Positions 8,995-18,365 of a DNA stretch of 64,000 bases are shown here, piece after piece; the stretch's first letter is position 1, and the number at the start of each line of letters is the position of its first letter. Both the position numbers and the translations under genes were made by a program. The notes beneath the pieces were generated by a model. That model saw only the letters and a program-made list of their open reading frames with translations. It did not search any database and was not told where the DNA came from. The stretch spans positions 2,418,001 through 2,482,000 of the forward strand of contig NZ_BNJG01000001.1 of NCBI RefSeq assembly GCF_016587375.1, given 5' to 3'. The stretch comes from Ktedonobacter robiniae. GTDB lineage: Bacteria; Chloroflexota; Ktedonobacteria; Ktedonobacterales; Ktedonobacteraceae.

Positions 8995-9396
8995 ATGAGT
9001 AAGCTCGTGATGATCATTGATGACTCTCCTACGGTACGGAAGATCGTCGAGATAAGTTTGCGCCGCGAAGGTTTTCGTGTCGCAGCATTCAATGATGGCG
9101 TCGAGGCATTGCAGGCAGTGACGAATCGTGAATTGGAGCGCATTCCAGATCTGGTCATCCTGGACATTGATTTGCCCAAGATGAATGGCTATGAAATTGC
9201 ACGGTATTTAAGATCGAAGTCTGCCTGGAGCAATACGCCGATTATTATGCTGTCGCGGCATAATGGCGTTGTAGACCGCTTGAAGGCGCGCCTGGCTGGT
9301 GTTCAGACGTACCTATCGAAGCCATTTACGACCCAGACGATTCGCGAAGCCGTCAACGCAAGCTTAAAATTAACCCGAGAGGCGCAAGCTGTGTAA
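8995..9396 (+). CDS. Single-domain response regulator (CheY/PilG-like receiver)
   Basis: A 133-residue stand-alone receiver domain. The acidic pocket is D9/D10, the phospho-acceptor is D57 in LVILDIDLPKMNG, the switch Ser is in IIMLSRHN, and the conserved Lys is K109 in LSKPF. There is no output domain, so it should act by protein contact, as in chemotaxis, twitching or phosphorelay systems. The sequence is closest in style to PilG/PilH-type receivers, but no motility gene is nearby. It is flanked by inverted copies of an 84-bp repeat (8659-8742 and 9435-9518) and divergent from a large NB-ARC regulator. No partner kinase is adjacent. Confidence 0.88.
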   Translation: MSKLVMIIDDSPTVRKIVEISLRREGFRVAAFNDGVEALQAVTNRELERIPDLVILDIDLPKMNGYEIARYLRSKSAWSNTPIIMLSRHNGVVDRLKARLAGVQTYLSKPFTTQTIREAVNASLKLTREAQAV

Positions 9397-9434
9397 AAGC
9401 GCCCAGGCGCTTATTGGTTTAAGCTTACTACTTC

Positions 9435-9518
9435 TCCGAAAACCCTGAGCGCGCTTGTCCCCGAATGGGGGAAGCGCTAGACACTCTAGTGGCGTTGGGG
9501 TTCGGCATAAGATCTTAG
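9435..9518 (+). repeat. 84-bp repeat, copy B, downstream of the response regulator
   Basis: It begins 39 bp after the receiver stop codon and is 93% identical to the reverse complement of 8659-8742, with the same length and no gaps. Together the copies bracket the receiver gene as an 860-bp inverted-repeat unit. Confidence 0.85.
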
Positions 9519-9587
9519 TAGTTTATTAAGCTATCACACAGCTACGGCGAGAGACTATTTTCTAACCCAACCCGCCTCGCATCACCG

Positions 9588-9618
9588 GGCAAGCCGAGGA
9601 AACTCTCCTCGGCTTGCC
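9588..9618. terminator. GC-rich hairpin, perfect 13-bp stem
   Basis: GGCAAGCCGAGGA and its complement surround a 5-nt loop. No clean U-run follows (TCTATATG), so this is a weak or factor-assisted terminator for the upstream receiver transcript. Confidence 0.5.
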
Positions 9619-9701
9619 TCTATATGTTTGTATGAAATCTTTCTTGCTTCAGGCTCCCATAGCCATTTTTTGCTATAAAGGCCCTTCTGGATTGATATTG
9701 C

Positions 9702-9729
9702 TTGACTAGAACCTATCTTCTGGTATACT
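9702..9729 (+). promoter_or_regulatory. Promoter of the FG-GAP-like membrane protein
   Basis: TTGACT (9702-9707) and TATACT (9724-9729) are separated by 16 bp, close to the sigma-70 consensus. The start point would be about 40 nt before the TTG start codon at 9775. Confidence 0.6.
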
Positions 9730-9774
9730 TAGGAAAATATGTTCTAGAATTCTGCTAGAAAGGAGGAAGGGTCA

Positions 9775-10473
9775 TTGGATACTATGCAGACAAGAAGGGA
9801 GCCACGTCCGCTGATGTATGATCCAGCAGAAGAAGATGACGCTATCTACGAAACCCGGTCGAGGACAAGTACACGGAGGTATCGCTCAAACCCGCCGACA
9901 CGTGAGCGCAATACGCGCGACGATGTCATGATTGATCGCAAGGCTGTTCCCCAGCGCAGGCGCTCGGGTCAGACACGAGAGATGCCTATGGTTGAGGTTC
10001 CCGTCCGTGAGTCACGCGACCTGAAGCGTGAGCGTCCAAAGGCAAAAAAGGGCAATCCCGCTCTTTTGATTATGGTCATTGGCATGGCCTGTACCGTGTT
10101 ATTGATTCTCGGGATGAGCACGCTGGCTTCCTGGTGGCATGTTTACCAGGATGATCTGCACTATGGTCGCCCGCGAACATATCAGTTTGACGCCGTAGTT
10201 GGCCACAATGATAGCGCACAAAATAAAACTCATTTCGTCATTATCAATTTAAATCGTCGCATCCAGATTATCGAGATTCCCGGTGGCGATCCCTCAAAGT
10301 CACGTATGTTTACTGGCCCCTCGCTCGTGGGCTCTGGTCAGGATCTCACACCCGCCTGGGGTGAGGCCACCAAAGACGTGAACGGCGATGGAAAACCCGA
10401 CTTAATCGTGCATGTGCTTGATCAGCAATTCATTTTTCTCAATGATGGATCTACTTTTCACCAACAGCACTGA
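9775..10473 (+). CDS. Single-pass membrane protein with C-terminal FG-GAP/VCBS-like repeat
   Basis: A 232-residue protein. Residues 1-95 are polar and Arg-rich, presumably cytosolic. Residues 98-120 form one membrane helix (LLIMVIGMACTVLLILG), and the outside part ends in TKDVNGDGKPDLIVHV, the calcium-binding D-x-D/N-x-D-G loop of FG-GAP/VCBS repeats. Only one such loop is clear, so a full beta-propeller is unlikely. TTG at 9775 is preferred as start because AGGAGG (9761-9766) is 8 nt away; the next ATG (9784) would be 17 nt away. It sits behind a good promoter and ahead of a U-tract terminator, so it is monocistronic. No function is assigned. Confidence 0.6.
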   Translation: MDTMQTRREPRPLMYDPAEEDDAIYETRSRTSTRRYRSNPPTRERNTRDDVMIDRKAVPQRRRSGQTREMPMVEVPVRESRDLKRERPKAKKGNPALLIMVIGMACTVLLILGMSTLASWWHVYQDDLHYGRPRTYQFDAVVGHNDSAQNKTHFVIINLNRRIQIIEIPGGDPSKSRMFTGPSLVGSGQDLTPAWGEATKDVNGDGKPDLIVHVLDQQFIFLNDGSTFHQQH

Positions 10474-10491
10474 TTAATTTCTTCTTTTTAT

Positions 10492-10526
10492 AACCTGACA
10501 CCCCCTTTGGGATGCCAGGTTTTTTC
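10492..10526 (+). terminator. Intrinsic terminator with U-run
   Basis: AACCTGACACCCC pairs with GGGATGCCAGGTT (two mismatches) and six Ts follow, 19 nt after the stop codon of the FG-GAP-like gene. Confidence 0.75.
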
Positions 10527-10603
10527 AGGGGCTGGCAGGGTGTGTTATTGTGCAAAAGTAAAGTTTATTATGAATTATGTTATTGACTTATGTACCTGTG
10601 CTT

Positions 10604-10675
10604 TAATAGAGTGTAGAGTATATGACGTGACCGGGCTAATGGGCCCGGTCACGTCATATACTCTACACTCTATTA
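10604..10675. repeat. 33-bp-arm perfect inverted repeat
   Basis: Arms 10604-10636 and 10643-10675 are perfect complements with a 6-nt loop (TAATGG). It lies between two plus-strand genes, after an ordinary U-tract terminator already present at 10492-10526, so it is not needed as a simple terminator. There is no U-run. Confidence 0.85.
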
Positions 10676-10738
10676 CCCCGCCTTAATATATATAGTTTAC
10701 AATAGTATAGAGTTAGAAATACATATAGAGAGGTAAAT

Positions 10739-11677
10739 ATGAGTGAAGGAACGCATGAGGCGGCCCTCTATTTCTGGGCGATTGGAGATATGCACTACCG
10801 TGCCATGCCAGCCTGGCACGAGGTGCACGAGCAGCGTTTGCAGTTAATGTTTGTTGATCTGCGCGCGCTCTGGCAGGAGGAGGGGGAGCCTGCCTTCTGT
10901 GCCGCCCCAGGTGACCTGGTGGAGACCTGCGCGCCCGCTAACTATGAGCTTGCCCGGACCTGCCTTACTCGGGAGCTGGGCGATATCCCTTTCTATCCAG
11001 GTGTGGGCAATCATGAATTTCATGGCCCCGATGGCGAAGATCCGGCTACTATGCTAGAGACTTTTCACCACTTCTGGCAGCAGCCCCCGCGCTATAGCTG
11101 GCAGGTGGGAGGCATCACCTGCATTATGCTCGACTACCCAGATCCACATATGCTTCAGGACCCGGCCTATGTCTATGTCTCACGTGAGACACTGGCGTTC
11201 CTGGACGAGACCTTGATGGCTTCTCGCGGGAAGCCTGCCGCTATCTTCTTTCATGCCCCGCTGCGCAACACGGTCCTGGACCGCGACCCACATGTCGGTC
11301 GTGACTATAACTCCATGCAGAACTTCTTCTCGCCCGAGAACTCGCAGGCCGTGCGTGATATCCTGGCGCGCCACGATCGGACCTGTCTCTTTCTCAGCGG
11401 GCATACCCATACTGGCTGGGAGGCTCCGGGTCTCGTCAAGAGCGAGCAGTTGGGGCAGAACACGGTGACCTTTATCAACCTCATGTCGCCCTGGTATACA
11501 GGGAATCAAGGCGCGGTCCGTATTGATAAGGAGCTGCAAACCGTGACCTATGTCCCCGATGAGCCGGATGTAGTGGTGAGTTTCGCCTTTCAGATAAGAG
11601 GGGAAGAGGTGCTGATCCGTGCGCGTGAGCACCACTCCCGGCGTTGGCTCAAAGAGTGGCGCGTGAGTATACGCTAA
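10739..11677 (+). CDS. Calcineurin-like metallophosphoesterase
   Basis: A 312-residue enzyme with the full binuclear-metal motif series: GDMHYR (D-x-H) near residue 17, a GDLVE segment, GNHEF near 100, FFHAPLR near 175, and SGHTHTGWE near 220. It has no signal peptide or membrane helix, so it is cytosolic as written. This family hydrolyses phosphomonoesters, phosphodiesters or cyclic nucleotides; the GNHEF and GHTHTG forms are generic and do not fix the substrate. GAGAGG stands 8 nt before ATG 10739. The convergent GT2 gene ends 11 bp away without an obvious terminator between them. Confidence 0.85.
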   Translation: MSEGTHEAALYFWAIGDMHYRAMPAWHEVHEQRLQLMFVDLRALWQEEGEPAFCAAPGDLVETCAPANYELARTCLTRELGDIPFYPGVGNHEFHGPDGEDPATMLETFHHFWQQPPRYSWQVGGITCIMLDYPDPHMLQDPAYVYVSRETLAFLDETLMASRGKPAAIFFHAPLRNTVLDRDPHVGRDYNSMQNFFSPENSQAVRDILARHDRTCLFLSGHTHTGWEAPGLVKSEQLGQNTVTFINLMSPWYTGNQGAVRIDKELQTVTYVPDEPDVVVSFAFQIRGEEVLIRAREHHSRRWLKEWRVSIR

Positions 11678-11688
11678 ACAAGGCTTGC

Positions 11689-12720
11689 TTACTTTTCTGT
11701 TCGCCTGGGAGAGCGTATTCCCTGCTTCTCACGAGTCACTTTTTCTTCCTCCTCGAGTCCAAGGAGATGATGCACAATATAGAGGGGGCGTGCGCGTACC
11801 TCATCGTAGATACGTCCCAGATATTCTCCGATGATGCCGAGAAAAATGAGCTGTATGCCTCCCATAAAGAGCACCATAATCAGAGTCGAAGCCTGTCCTA
11901 CAATTGCATCCGTGAAGAGACGTAGCACAATCGCAATAATGATGCCTATCAGGCTTAAGAAAGCCAGGATCATGCCGAAGGTGGTCGCGATTTGCAAGGG
12001 TAGGTGACTGAAGCTGGTAATGGCATCCATTGAGAAACGGAGCATTTTCTGGAATGGATATTTGGTTGTTCCAGCGAAGCGCTCATGGCGGTCATAAAGA
12101 ACGGCCTCCTGGCGAAAACCAACCCAGGCTGAGAGGCCGCGCATAAAGCGATGATGCTCACGCATGGAGATCAGGGCATCCACAACGTGACGATCCAGCA
12201 GGCGAAAATCACCTACATTGCGCGGAATCTCGATAGAGGTGATGCGGCTAATGAGGCGATAAAAAAGCGAGGCGGTGATAAGCTTGAATTTTGTCTCGCC
12301 ATCGCGTTTGGCGCGTTGAGCATATACGACCTCAGCTCCCGCCTTCCAACGTTCAATTAGCTGTAGAATGACTTCGGGTGGATCTTGTAGATCGGAGTCA
12401 ATAATAATCACAGCCTGTCCCTGAGCGTAGTCGAGTCCCGCTGAGATCGCAACCTGGTGCCCAAAGTTGCGCGAGAAATCAACCACGCGCACGCGAGTGT
12501 CTTGCTGATGAAGTGACTGCAAAATTTGGTAAGAGTTATCGCGACTACCATCATTGATCAAAACTAGCTCGAATGGTTCCTGTAACTGTTCCATAACAGC
12601 TACGACCCGAGCGTAAAAGTGGGGAATGGTCTCTTCCTCGTTAAAGACCGGAGCAACAATTGAATACGTTGGTTGGGTGGTAGGTGGTGTAGTTGAACTT
12701 TCTTCTTGTTGGACAACCAT
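11689..12720 (-). CDS. GT2 glycosyltransferase, polyprenyl-phosphate sugar synthase type (GtrB/DPM1-like)
   Basis: A 343-residue protein. The GT-A domain has [11 protein letters not shown] near residue 22, [10 protein letters not shown] near 55 and the metal-binding DSDLQDPPE near 105. Two C-terminal membrane segments follow ([37 protein letters not shown]) with [19 protein letters not shown] after them, typical of GtrB/ArnC-type enzymes that load a sugar onto undecaprenyl phosphate at the cytosolic membrane face. ATG 12720 is preferred: AGGAGA lies about 10 nt upstream, while ATGs further 5' lack a site. The Tn3-family transposon lies about 140 bp upstream and may have separated the gene from its original promoter. 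Confidence 0.88.
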   Translation of the reverse strand: MVVQQEESSTTPPTTQPTYSIVAPVFNEEETIPHFYARVVAVMEQLQEPFELVLINDGSRDNSYQILQSLHQQDTRVRVVDFSRNFGHQVAISAGLDYAQGQAVIIIDSDLQDPPEVILQLIERWKAGAEVVYAQRAKRDGETKFKLITASLFYRLISRITSIEIPRNVGDFRLLDRHVVDALISMREHHRFMRGLSAWVGFRQEAVLYDRHERFAGTTKYPFQKMLRFSMDAITSFSHLPLQIATTFGMILAFLSLIGIIIAIVLRLFTDAIVGQASTLIMVLFMGGIQLIFLGIIGEYLGRIYDEVRARPLYIVHHLLGLEEEEKVTREKQGIRSPRRTEK

Positions 12721-12863
12721 TGTACGTTTTTCTCCTCGTACCTTTAGGCCGTTTTCTTTCTTAGCAAGTAGCCTTTCAGGCATAAGTTTACCATGATATT
12801 TCTCGCTATGATAGTAGTGGGAGTTTTTTACTGTTGATGTTGGGCACACCTGTTTCTTAAAAC

Positions 12864-12902
12864 GGGGTCATGACATTTTTTCCTCCCTGTTTTCCCGCTA
12901 AG
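12864..12902 (+). repeat. Left terminal inverted repeat of the Tn3-family element
   Basis: Starts GGGGTCATGACATTTTTTCC and ends TTTTCCCGCTAAG. It pairs with 22153-22190. The 5-bp duplication AAAAC immediately precedes it. The 129 bp from here to 13031 show nothing coding. Confidence 0.93.
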
Positions 12903-13031
12903 GGCAAGCATCTCCAAAATGAGCCAGAATTTCTCCCACTAAACCAACATCATAGCCTTCCAGTCCCGTTTTAGAGCGGTTTCATTGACATCACCTCTGC
13001 CCCCTGATAAAAAACAAGAAATGATGGAGAT

Positions 13032-13945
13032 GTGCAAGTCTCTGAACCGGAACTGCAAGCAACCATCGCCTCAGCGAAAATGCTGCGCCCAGACGATGGG
13101 GATTCCCTGGATCTCATCGAAACCCGCTATGCTCCCATGCGCCAAAGTTTGCTCTCGCTCTACCAGGCGCTCGACTGGCCTCCTGTTCGTGCGACAGAAC
13201 CCGCTCTCCAGGCGCTTGAACAGGTCTCGCACCTGGCCCAACACCGCAAACGGGTCACGGCTCCGATTCAGAAAATTGGGAAGGGAAAAATGGTTGCTCC
13301 ACTGGGGCATCTGACTGAACGATGGCGCAAGCATGCCTTGGCAGGGAAAGGAATTGCCCCAACCTATTATGAGACCGCGGCTTTTGATGCGCTCAAAGGG
13401 CGTGTGCGATCAGGAGATATTGCGGTAAACGGAAGCCGAAGATATAGAGCCTTCGAGGGATACCTCCTCCCTCAGCCCGTTTTGAACAGCTTGTCCAGAA
13501 ACACCGGACCCGGCTTGCCGTAGCGGATGAAGTAGTTGCCTACCTGACGGCGAAACAGCAAGAGATCAAAAGCGGGCTAATCGCTCTCCAGTCGGAGATG
13601 AGAAGCTCGTATTGGTAGCGGCGCTGATGGGTTATGGGCATGAATTTAGGGTTGACCAAATTGGAAAGCATGACATTCGACCAAGTCAATACAAAGCTCA
13701 TTACCGATCAATGGAATGAGATGTGGCGGGTGGCTTCATCCATTCATCATGGAACCGTCTCTGCCTCCTTGTTGATGCGTAAGCTTGCAGCCTATCCTCG
13801 TCAAAATCAGGTTGCGAGAGCATTGACCGAGCTTGGCAAGCTTGAACGGACCGTGTTCCTGCTGGAGTATTTTCGCGACGCCGAGTGGATTCTCAAACAG
13901 GATGTGATAGAAAGGCTCGTCTTGTCTGCTGGTTCTCTTCTATGA
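13032..13945 (+). pseudogene. tnpA: Tn3-family transposase remnant (N-terminus and catalytic middle deleted)
   Basis: Three pieces of a roughly 1000-residue Tn3-type transposase survive. Frame 1 (13032 to about 13470) reads LGHLTERWRKHAL, YYETAAFDALKGRVRSGDI and GSRRYRAFEGYLLP. A frameshift moves the reading to RFEQLVQKH and RLAVADEVVAYLTAKQQEI up to a stop near 13617. The C-terminal piece (13634-13945) has GMNLGLTK, then jumps directly to DQWNEMWRVASSI and KLAAYPRQNQVARALTELG. The roughly 500 N-terminal residues and the segment between GMNLGLTK and DQWNEM, which should hold the remaining catalytic acids, are missing. It cannot encode an active enzyme. Confidence 0.9.
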
Positions 13946-13999
13946 TATACTCATCCTTGTTGGGATGTTGGGAAGAACCTATTTGTGGAACAAGGACGT

Positions 14000-16952
14000 A
14001 TGCCAAAAACACCTGCAGCGACTCTCACCTGGTTCCTGAGAGCAACTCCTACAAACTCCATATCTCTGACCAACGACCGATGTGGATTGAGCCGGGAACC
14101 GAGGGGTCGTGTTTTGCCTGGTTAACAACCCATACTTCATTCTCTTTCCAGGGCCAGCACGGGCATCTTAACGTCTATAAAGAGCAGCGAGCACGAGGCG
14201 CAGGCTACTGGTATGCCTACCATACAGCCGCTGGCCAGACCCACAAGCGCTATCTCGGACAAAGTGCCGCTGTGACGCTCACACGTCTAGAGGAGGTAGC
14301 CCGGGCCTTTCGGGCGTCGCCACCTGGCGAATTGCAGACTGCCCGTATAGGCAGAGAGGCCACTTCCACCACGACACAGCAAGGCAGCGAACCCGGTGAG
14401 CTGAGAACGACGATCGTGATGACCAGGCTCTCTCCCCCACATTTGCCTGCCACGCTGGTCATACGAGAACGATTGCTCGCGGCGTTGGATACCGCCCTCT
14501 CTCGCCCGCTCACCCTGCTTTCCGCTTCCGCTGGATGGGGCAAGACCACCTTGCTTGCGACATGGGCGCACAGGCATCCCCAATCAGTGGCCTGGTTCCT
14601 CTGGAAGAGATGGACAATGACCCGACGCGCTTCTGGACCTCGCTGATTGAGGCTCTACGCCGATGCTGGCCTGGGATCGGAGAACGCGCGCTCACCCTGC
14701 TACAGGCGTCTGCCTCTTCGCTGGCTTCTCTTGTGACTGGCTTGACGACCTTGCTCAATGAATTAGCCGACCGGCAAGCAGAGATCTCGCCCATCTTGCT
14801 GATTTTGGATGATTATCACGTCATTCACGAACCGGCGATTCACGCCTCCCAGGCCTTCTGGTTGGAGCATCAGCCTCCACATGTGCATCTGCTGCTGGCC
14901 AGTCGCATCGGCCCAGAGCTTTCCCTGGCTCGCCTGCGGGTGCGCGGGCGCCTGGGAGAACTTCGCAATACTGAGTTGCGCTTTACTCGGGAAGAAACAC
15001 AGGATTTTCTCACCCGGTGCATGGGGCTTGCTCTCTCGGAGACGGACGTTGAATTGCTGCAAGCTCGCACCGAAGGGTGGATTGCCAGCCTGCAACTGGC
15101 TGCCCTTGTGCTGCAAAAACACGCTGATCCTTCCGCTTATGGGCAAACACTGCGTGGCAACCAGCGCTTCTTGCTTGATTACCTGCGCGAAGAAGTGCTG
15201 GCGAATCTGCCTGAAACGCTCCAGGACTTCTTGCTACAGACCAGCGTGCTCCACCGGTTTAGCGCCTTGCTCTGCGACAGTATCACGGGGAGAGAAGATA
15301 GTGATCGCTTGCTAGAACAGGTGGAACGGGCGAATCTCTTCCTCCAACCTTTGGATAACAGTCAGCAGTGGTATCGCTATCATGCGTTGTGGGCGCAGGC
15401 CATGCAACACGAAGCCCGCCTGCGCCTGGGAACCGCCGCAGTGCGTGAACTTTACCGCAAAGCCAGTCGCTGGTATGAGCAGCAACAGATGCTGCCTGAA
15501 GCGATTGAAGCCGCGCTGACAGGCGAAGCATTTGCCCGCGCGGCGAAGTTGATCGAGCGTTTTGCGGTTCCCAACAGCTTTCGGAACGAGTATCGACTCT
15601 TCAACTCCTGGCTGAGACGTATGCTGGAGGAAGAGCTGCAAGCCCAACCAGATCTCTGTTTTCAGTATGCGCTCGCGCTGATGGTTACCACGGATCGACG
15701 CTCGTCTATCTCAAGGACACGTATCGAGTCATTGGTGCAGTGGGCAGAGCAGGGTTTTGAGACACAAGGGAAACGAGAAAAGCTGGGCGAAGCTCTGCAA
15801 CTTCACGCTGACCTTACTTTCTTTTAAGAAGATCTGACCCGTATGGTTACATTGGTCCACCAGGCTCAACCACTCCTGACCGAGCGCAGTCTCATGTATC
15901 CTGATAACCTTTTGATCAGGGGGGTGAAGCCTTGCTTGCTGGTGAGGTGAATACAGCCTGGCAGTTCCTTCTCAAAGGGTACGGGAGGGTAAAAAACCTC
16001 GGCGATCATTCCGTAGCCCTGGCTGCGTCCCTCGTATTGGGTGAGGTATGCCTGGAAAAAGGGGAGTTACGTAGGGCTTTGCGCTACTGTCATCAAGCTC
16101 TTGCTCATGTTGATGAAGACCAGGAGATTTTCCGCGCTTCTGGAGAGCCTGGGCAGGCTCTGGATGTGCTTTCGACATGGGAGGTGCATGCCCGCTTCGG
16201 CTGGTCAGCAAGAGCGATACGCGCCTGCCGGGCATGGCTCCAACTGGCACAGGGAGATCTCGCCGCGGTAGAACAATGGGCGCAGGAAAAGGGACAGACG
16301 TTGGATTTCCAGGCGTCCGAACAGGAGAAAGCGTGCTCGCTCTTGCACCAGCAGGAAGAAGCGCTCGTCCTCGCGCGCTTCTCCATTGCACAAAGGAGAG
16401 GGGAAGCCGCATTGAGAGAGTTTGACTCCCTGGAAAGAGAAGGCTCAGGCGCAGGGGCGCCAGCGGAGCGTTCTCAAAATCCAGATCCTGGAGGCACTGG
16501 CTCACGCTGCCCGTCAAGAACACAGGATGGCCAGATCCGTTCTCATACAAACACTCAAGCTGGCTCAACCTGAAAACGATCAACGCGTCTTTCTGGACGA
16601 AGGTCCGGCAATGGAGGCGTTGTTGAAAACACTGTTGCCGGAACTGCGCGAGGCTGTGCTGATCTCCTACGCGCGGACCCTTCTGCGTGCATTTGCCCAG
16701 GAACCAGGTGCTCAGCCAACCCGGGAGGCGCAGCCTCGCGGGGAGAATGTACTCCTCCTGGAGCCACTCAGCGATCAAGAGCAGCGGGTTCTCCGCCTGC
16801 TGGCCGCCGGGCGCTCCAATCCAGAGATAGCAAACACCCTGGTGCTTTCGCTCAATACCGTAAAAACTCACGTCCAAAGCCTCTACCGCAAGCTAGATGT
16901 TCACAGCCGTATTGAAGCCAGCGAGGCGGCACGGCGCTTCTCTTTGCTCTAA
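14000..16952 (+). pseudogene. MalT-like LuxR-family regulator, broken by several frameshifts
   Basis: In sum it covers about 980 codons, the normal length for an LAL/MalT regulator, but spread over several frames. Start ATG 14000 (MPKTPAATLTW) is followed by a shift near 14030 into SFQGQHGHLNVYKE and GYWYAYHTAAGQTHKRYLG. The P-loop SASAGWGKTTLL is near 14525. A shift near 14600 leads to Walker B ILLILDDYH and the long helical middle, ending with a stop at 15827. It resumes in another frame from about 15932, and a last shift near 16430 gives the C-terminal LuxR helix-turn-helix (LSDQEQRVLRLLAAGRSNPE, NTVKTHVQSLYRKL). At least four independent lesions make recovery unlikely. It probably once regulated the cassette or its own element. 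Confidence 0.85.
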
Positions 16953-16983
16953 TTTCTCCTCCTCCCTCACCCGCTCACAACCA

Positions 16984-17020
16984 CCCCATCGGGCGATCAC
17001 AACTCACCCGATGGGGCTTT
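16984..17020 (+). terminator. Hairpin after the LuxR pseudogene
   Basis: CCCCATCGGG and CCCGATGGGG form a perfect 10-bp stem with a 13-nt loop, followed by CTTT. It lies 32 nt after the regulator's stop codon. Confidence 0.6.
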
Positions 17021-17061
17021 ATACTTCAACCATCCTGAACGAAAGGAGGAAGGCGTTGCAG

Positions 17062-17271
17062 ATGCGATGCTCTATCTCTATCGAAGGACATCTGGACACG
17101 TCCTGGCAAGAATGGTTTGAGGGACTCGATATTCTTCACGAGGCATCCGGCAAAACGGTGCTGCGCGGATTACTAGTTGATCAAGCGGCACTCTACCGGG
17201 TTCTCTTGAAAATTCAAAGTCTTGGGCTCGTTCTGCTTTCCCTTGAGACGAATGAGCAAGCCCTGGACTAG
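17062..17271 (+). CDS. Small protein of unknown function (69 aa)
   Basis: An ATG (17062) follows AAAGGAGGAAGG (17042-17053), a very strong ribosome-binding site; a TTG two codons upstream is a less likely start. The product is compact, mixed alpha/beta and slightly acidic, with hydrophobic alternation in VLRGLLVDQAALYRVLLKI and GLVLLSLET. There is no signal peptide or membrane helix. I recognise the general style of small orphan proteins found beside regulators in this bacterial group but can name no function. It lies between the regulator pseudogene and the promoter of the export cassette, inside the transposon. Confidence 0.6.
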   Translation: MRCSISIEGHLDTSWQEWFEGLDILHEASGKTVLRGLLVDQAALYRVLLKIQSLGLVLLSLETNEQALD

Positions 17272-17351
17272 GATGTACAAAACGACGACACGGAAGCTTG
17301 TCATGCACCCCAGGGATGCCAAAGAAAGAACCGAGCGCTGGCTTATCGAGC

Positions 17352-17405
17352 AAGGTATTGCAATATGAATAATACCTTGACAAACATAGTACTATGCCGT
17401 ATAAT
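17352..17405 (+). promoter_or_regulatory. Consensus promoter with overlapping operator-like palindrome
   Basis: TTGACA (17377-17382) and TATAAT (17400-17405) are exactly 17 bp apart, a perfect sigma-70 consensus. AAGGTATT (17352-17359) and AATACCTT (17371-17378) form an 11-nt-spaced perfect palindrome overlapping the -35, and another GAGGTAT follows at 17415-17421. The layout fits a repressor site of PadR or similar type. The promoter would drive 17490-19913 and perhaps the P450 gene. Confidence 0.75.
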
Positions 17406-17489
17406 CAGCATACGAGGTATCGCAACAAAGGCAACTGGGAGTACGCGAAGGGCGTGCTGGAGAACCTCTTGTAAAGGAAAGGTGTTGGT

Positions 17490-18353
17490 ATGAATGAGAA
17501 ATTGACCAACTATGTCAACGGCGTGTTTGCTCCCTACGAGGAGGTCAAAAGCGTCGCCGAATTAAAGGCTGATCTGCTCTCCGATGTGCAGGAGCGCTTC
17601 CGTGAGCTCAAAGCCGAGGGCAAGGATGATGAAACCGCCTTTGATATGACCATTGAGAGTATCGGCGACATTGAGCAAACCGTCCAGGAGGTCGCCAACC
17701 TCTCCCACGCGCTGCAGCGGCAGGTGGCCATCAACTTGAGTGCAAGCCATCTGCCACAGAGCGACTTTGCGGGCGTTGTCGCGCATCAAGGCAATTTTCA
17801 AGCGAGTGCCTTGCGCGGCTCGGACTTTACGGGCGCAGACCTCACCGGGAGCTCATTTCGGGGCAGTGATGTCCGTGAAGCCAATTTTGCAGGCGCCAAT
17901 CTGACCGATTGCGACTTCTCCACCCTTGACCTTCAGGACGCGAACTTCCGTGAAGCCATCCTTGTGCGCACCAACTTCAGCACATCGGGGCTGGTCGGAG
18001 CACACTTCATCGGCGTCACGCTGACTGATGTCACCTTGACGAAGACCGACCTGAGAAAAACAACTTTTGAACGCTGTCGCTTTCTCGGCGTGGACTTCAA
18101 ACATTCCGACCTGAGCGGACAGCGACTTGATGGGCAGACCTTTCTCGGCGTCACGTTTGACCTGCCAGCACTCAAGGATGTTTCGTTTCAGGGAGCGACC
18201 CTGAAAAATGTGTCTTTTCGCCCGGTGGGGATCTGGTCTTTGAAGCGTGCCATTCAATCCATTCACTTTGAGGGCGCGATGATGGATAAGGTCACGTATG
18301 CCGCGCTCAAAGGCCTGGGAGCTGATGTCTCGAAGGTGGCTGTTCTATCATAA
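17490..18353 (+). CDS. Pentapeptide-repeat protein with N-terminal DUF1700/permease-prefix-like domain
   Basis: A 287-residue protein. Residues 1-75 resemble the short helical prefix found in front of PadR-associated ABC permeases (VNGVFAPYEEVKSVAELKAD, then DDETAFDMTIESIGDIEQTV). From about residue 85 to 275 there are roughly 25 pentapeptide repeats of the A(D/N)LXX type (GADLTGSSFRGSDV, GANLTDCDFSTL), which fold as a right-handed beta-helix. It is the first gene of the transposon cassette, 12 bp before the ABC ATPase gene, with AAAGGAAAGG upstream. Genes of this type commonly accompany PadR-controlled drug exporters; whether it shields a target or serves as a transporter accessory is not known. 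Confidence 0.8.
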   Translation: MNEKLTNYVNGVFAPYEEVKSVAELKADLLSDVQERFRELKAEGKDDETAFDMTIESIGDIEQTVQEVANLSHALQRQVAINLSASHLPQSDFAGVVAHQGNFQASALRGSDFTGADLTGSSFRGSDVREANFAGANLTDCDFSTLDLQDANFREAILVRTNFSTSGLVGAHFIGVTLTDVTLTKTDLRKTTFERCRFLGVDFKHSDLSGQRLDGQTFLGVTFDLPALKDVSFQGATLKNVSFRPVGIWSLKRAIQSIHFEGAMMDKVTYAALKGLGADVSKVAVLS

Positions 18354-18365
18354 GGAGCGAAGATT

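Noticed and set aside
17394..17474. 26-codon open frame between the cassette promoter and the pentapeptide gene, possibly a PadR N-terminus
   Set aside because: Its ATG lies upstream of the -10 of the main promoter, so that promoter cannot express it, and the similarity to PadR is too short to claim.
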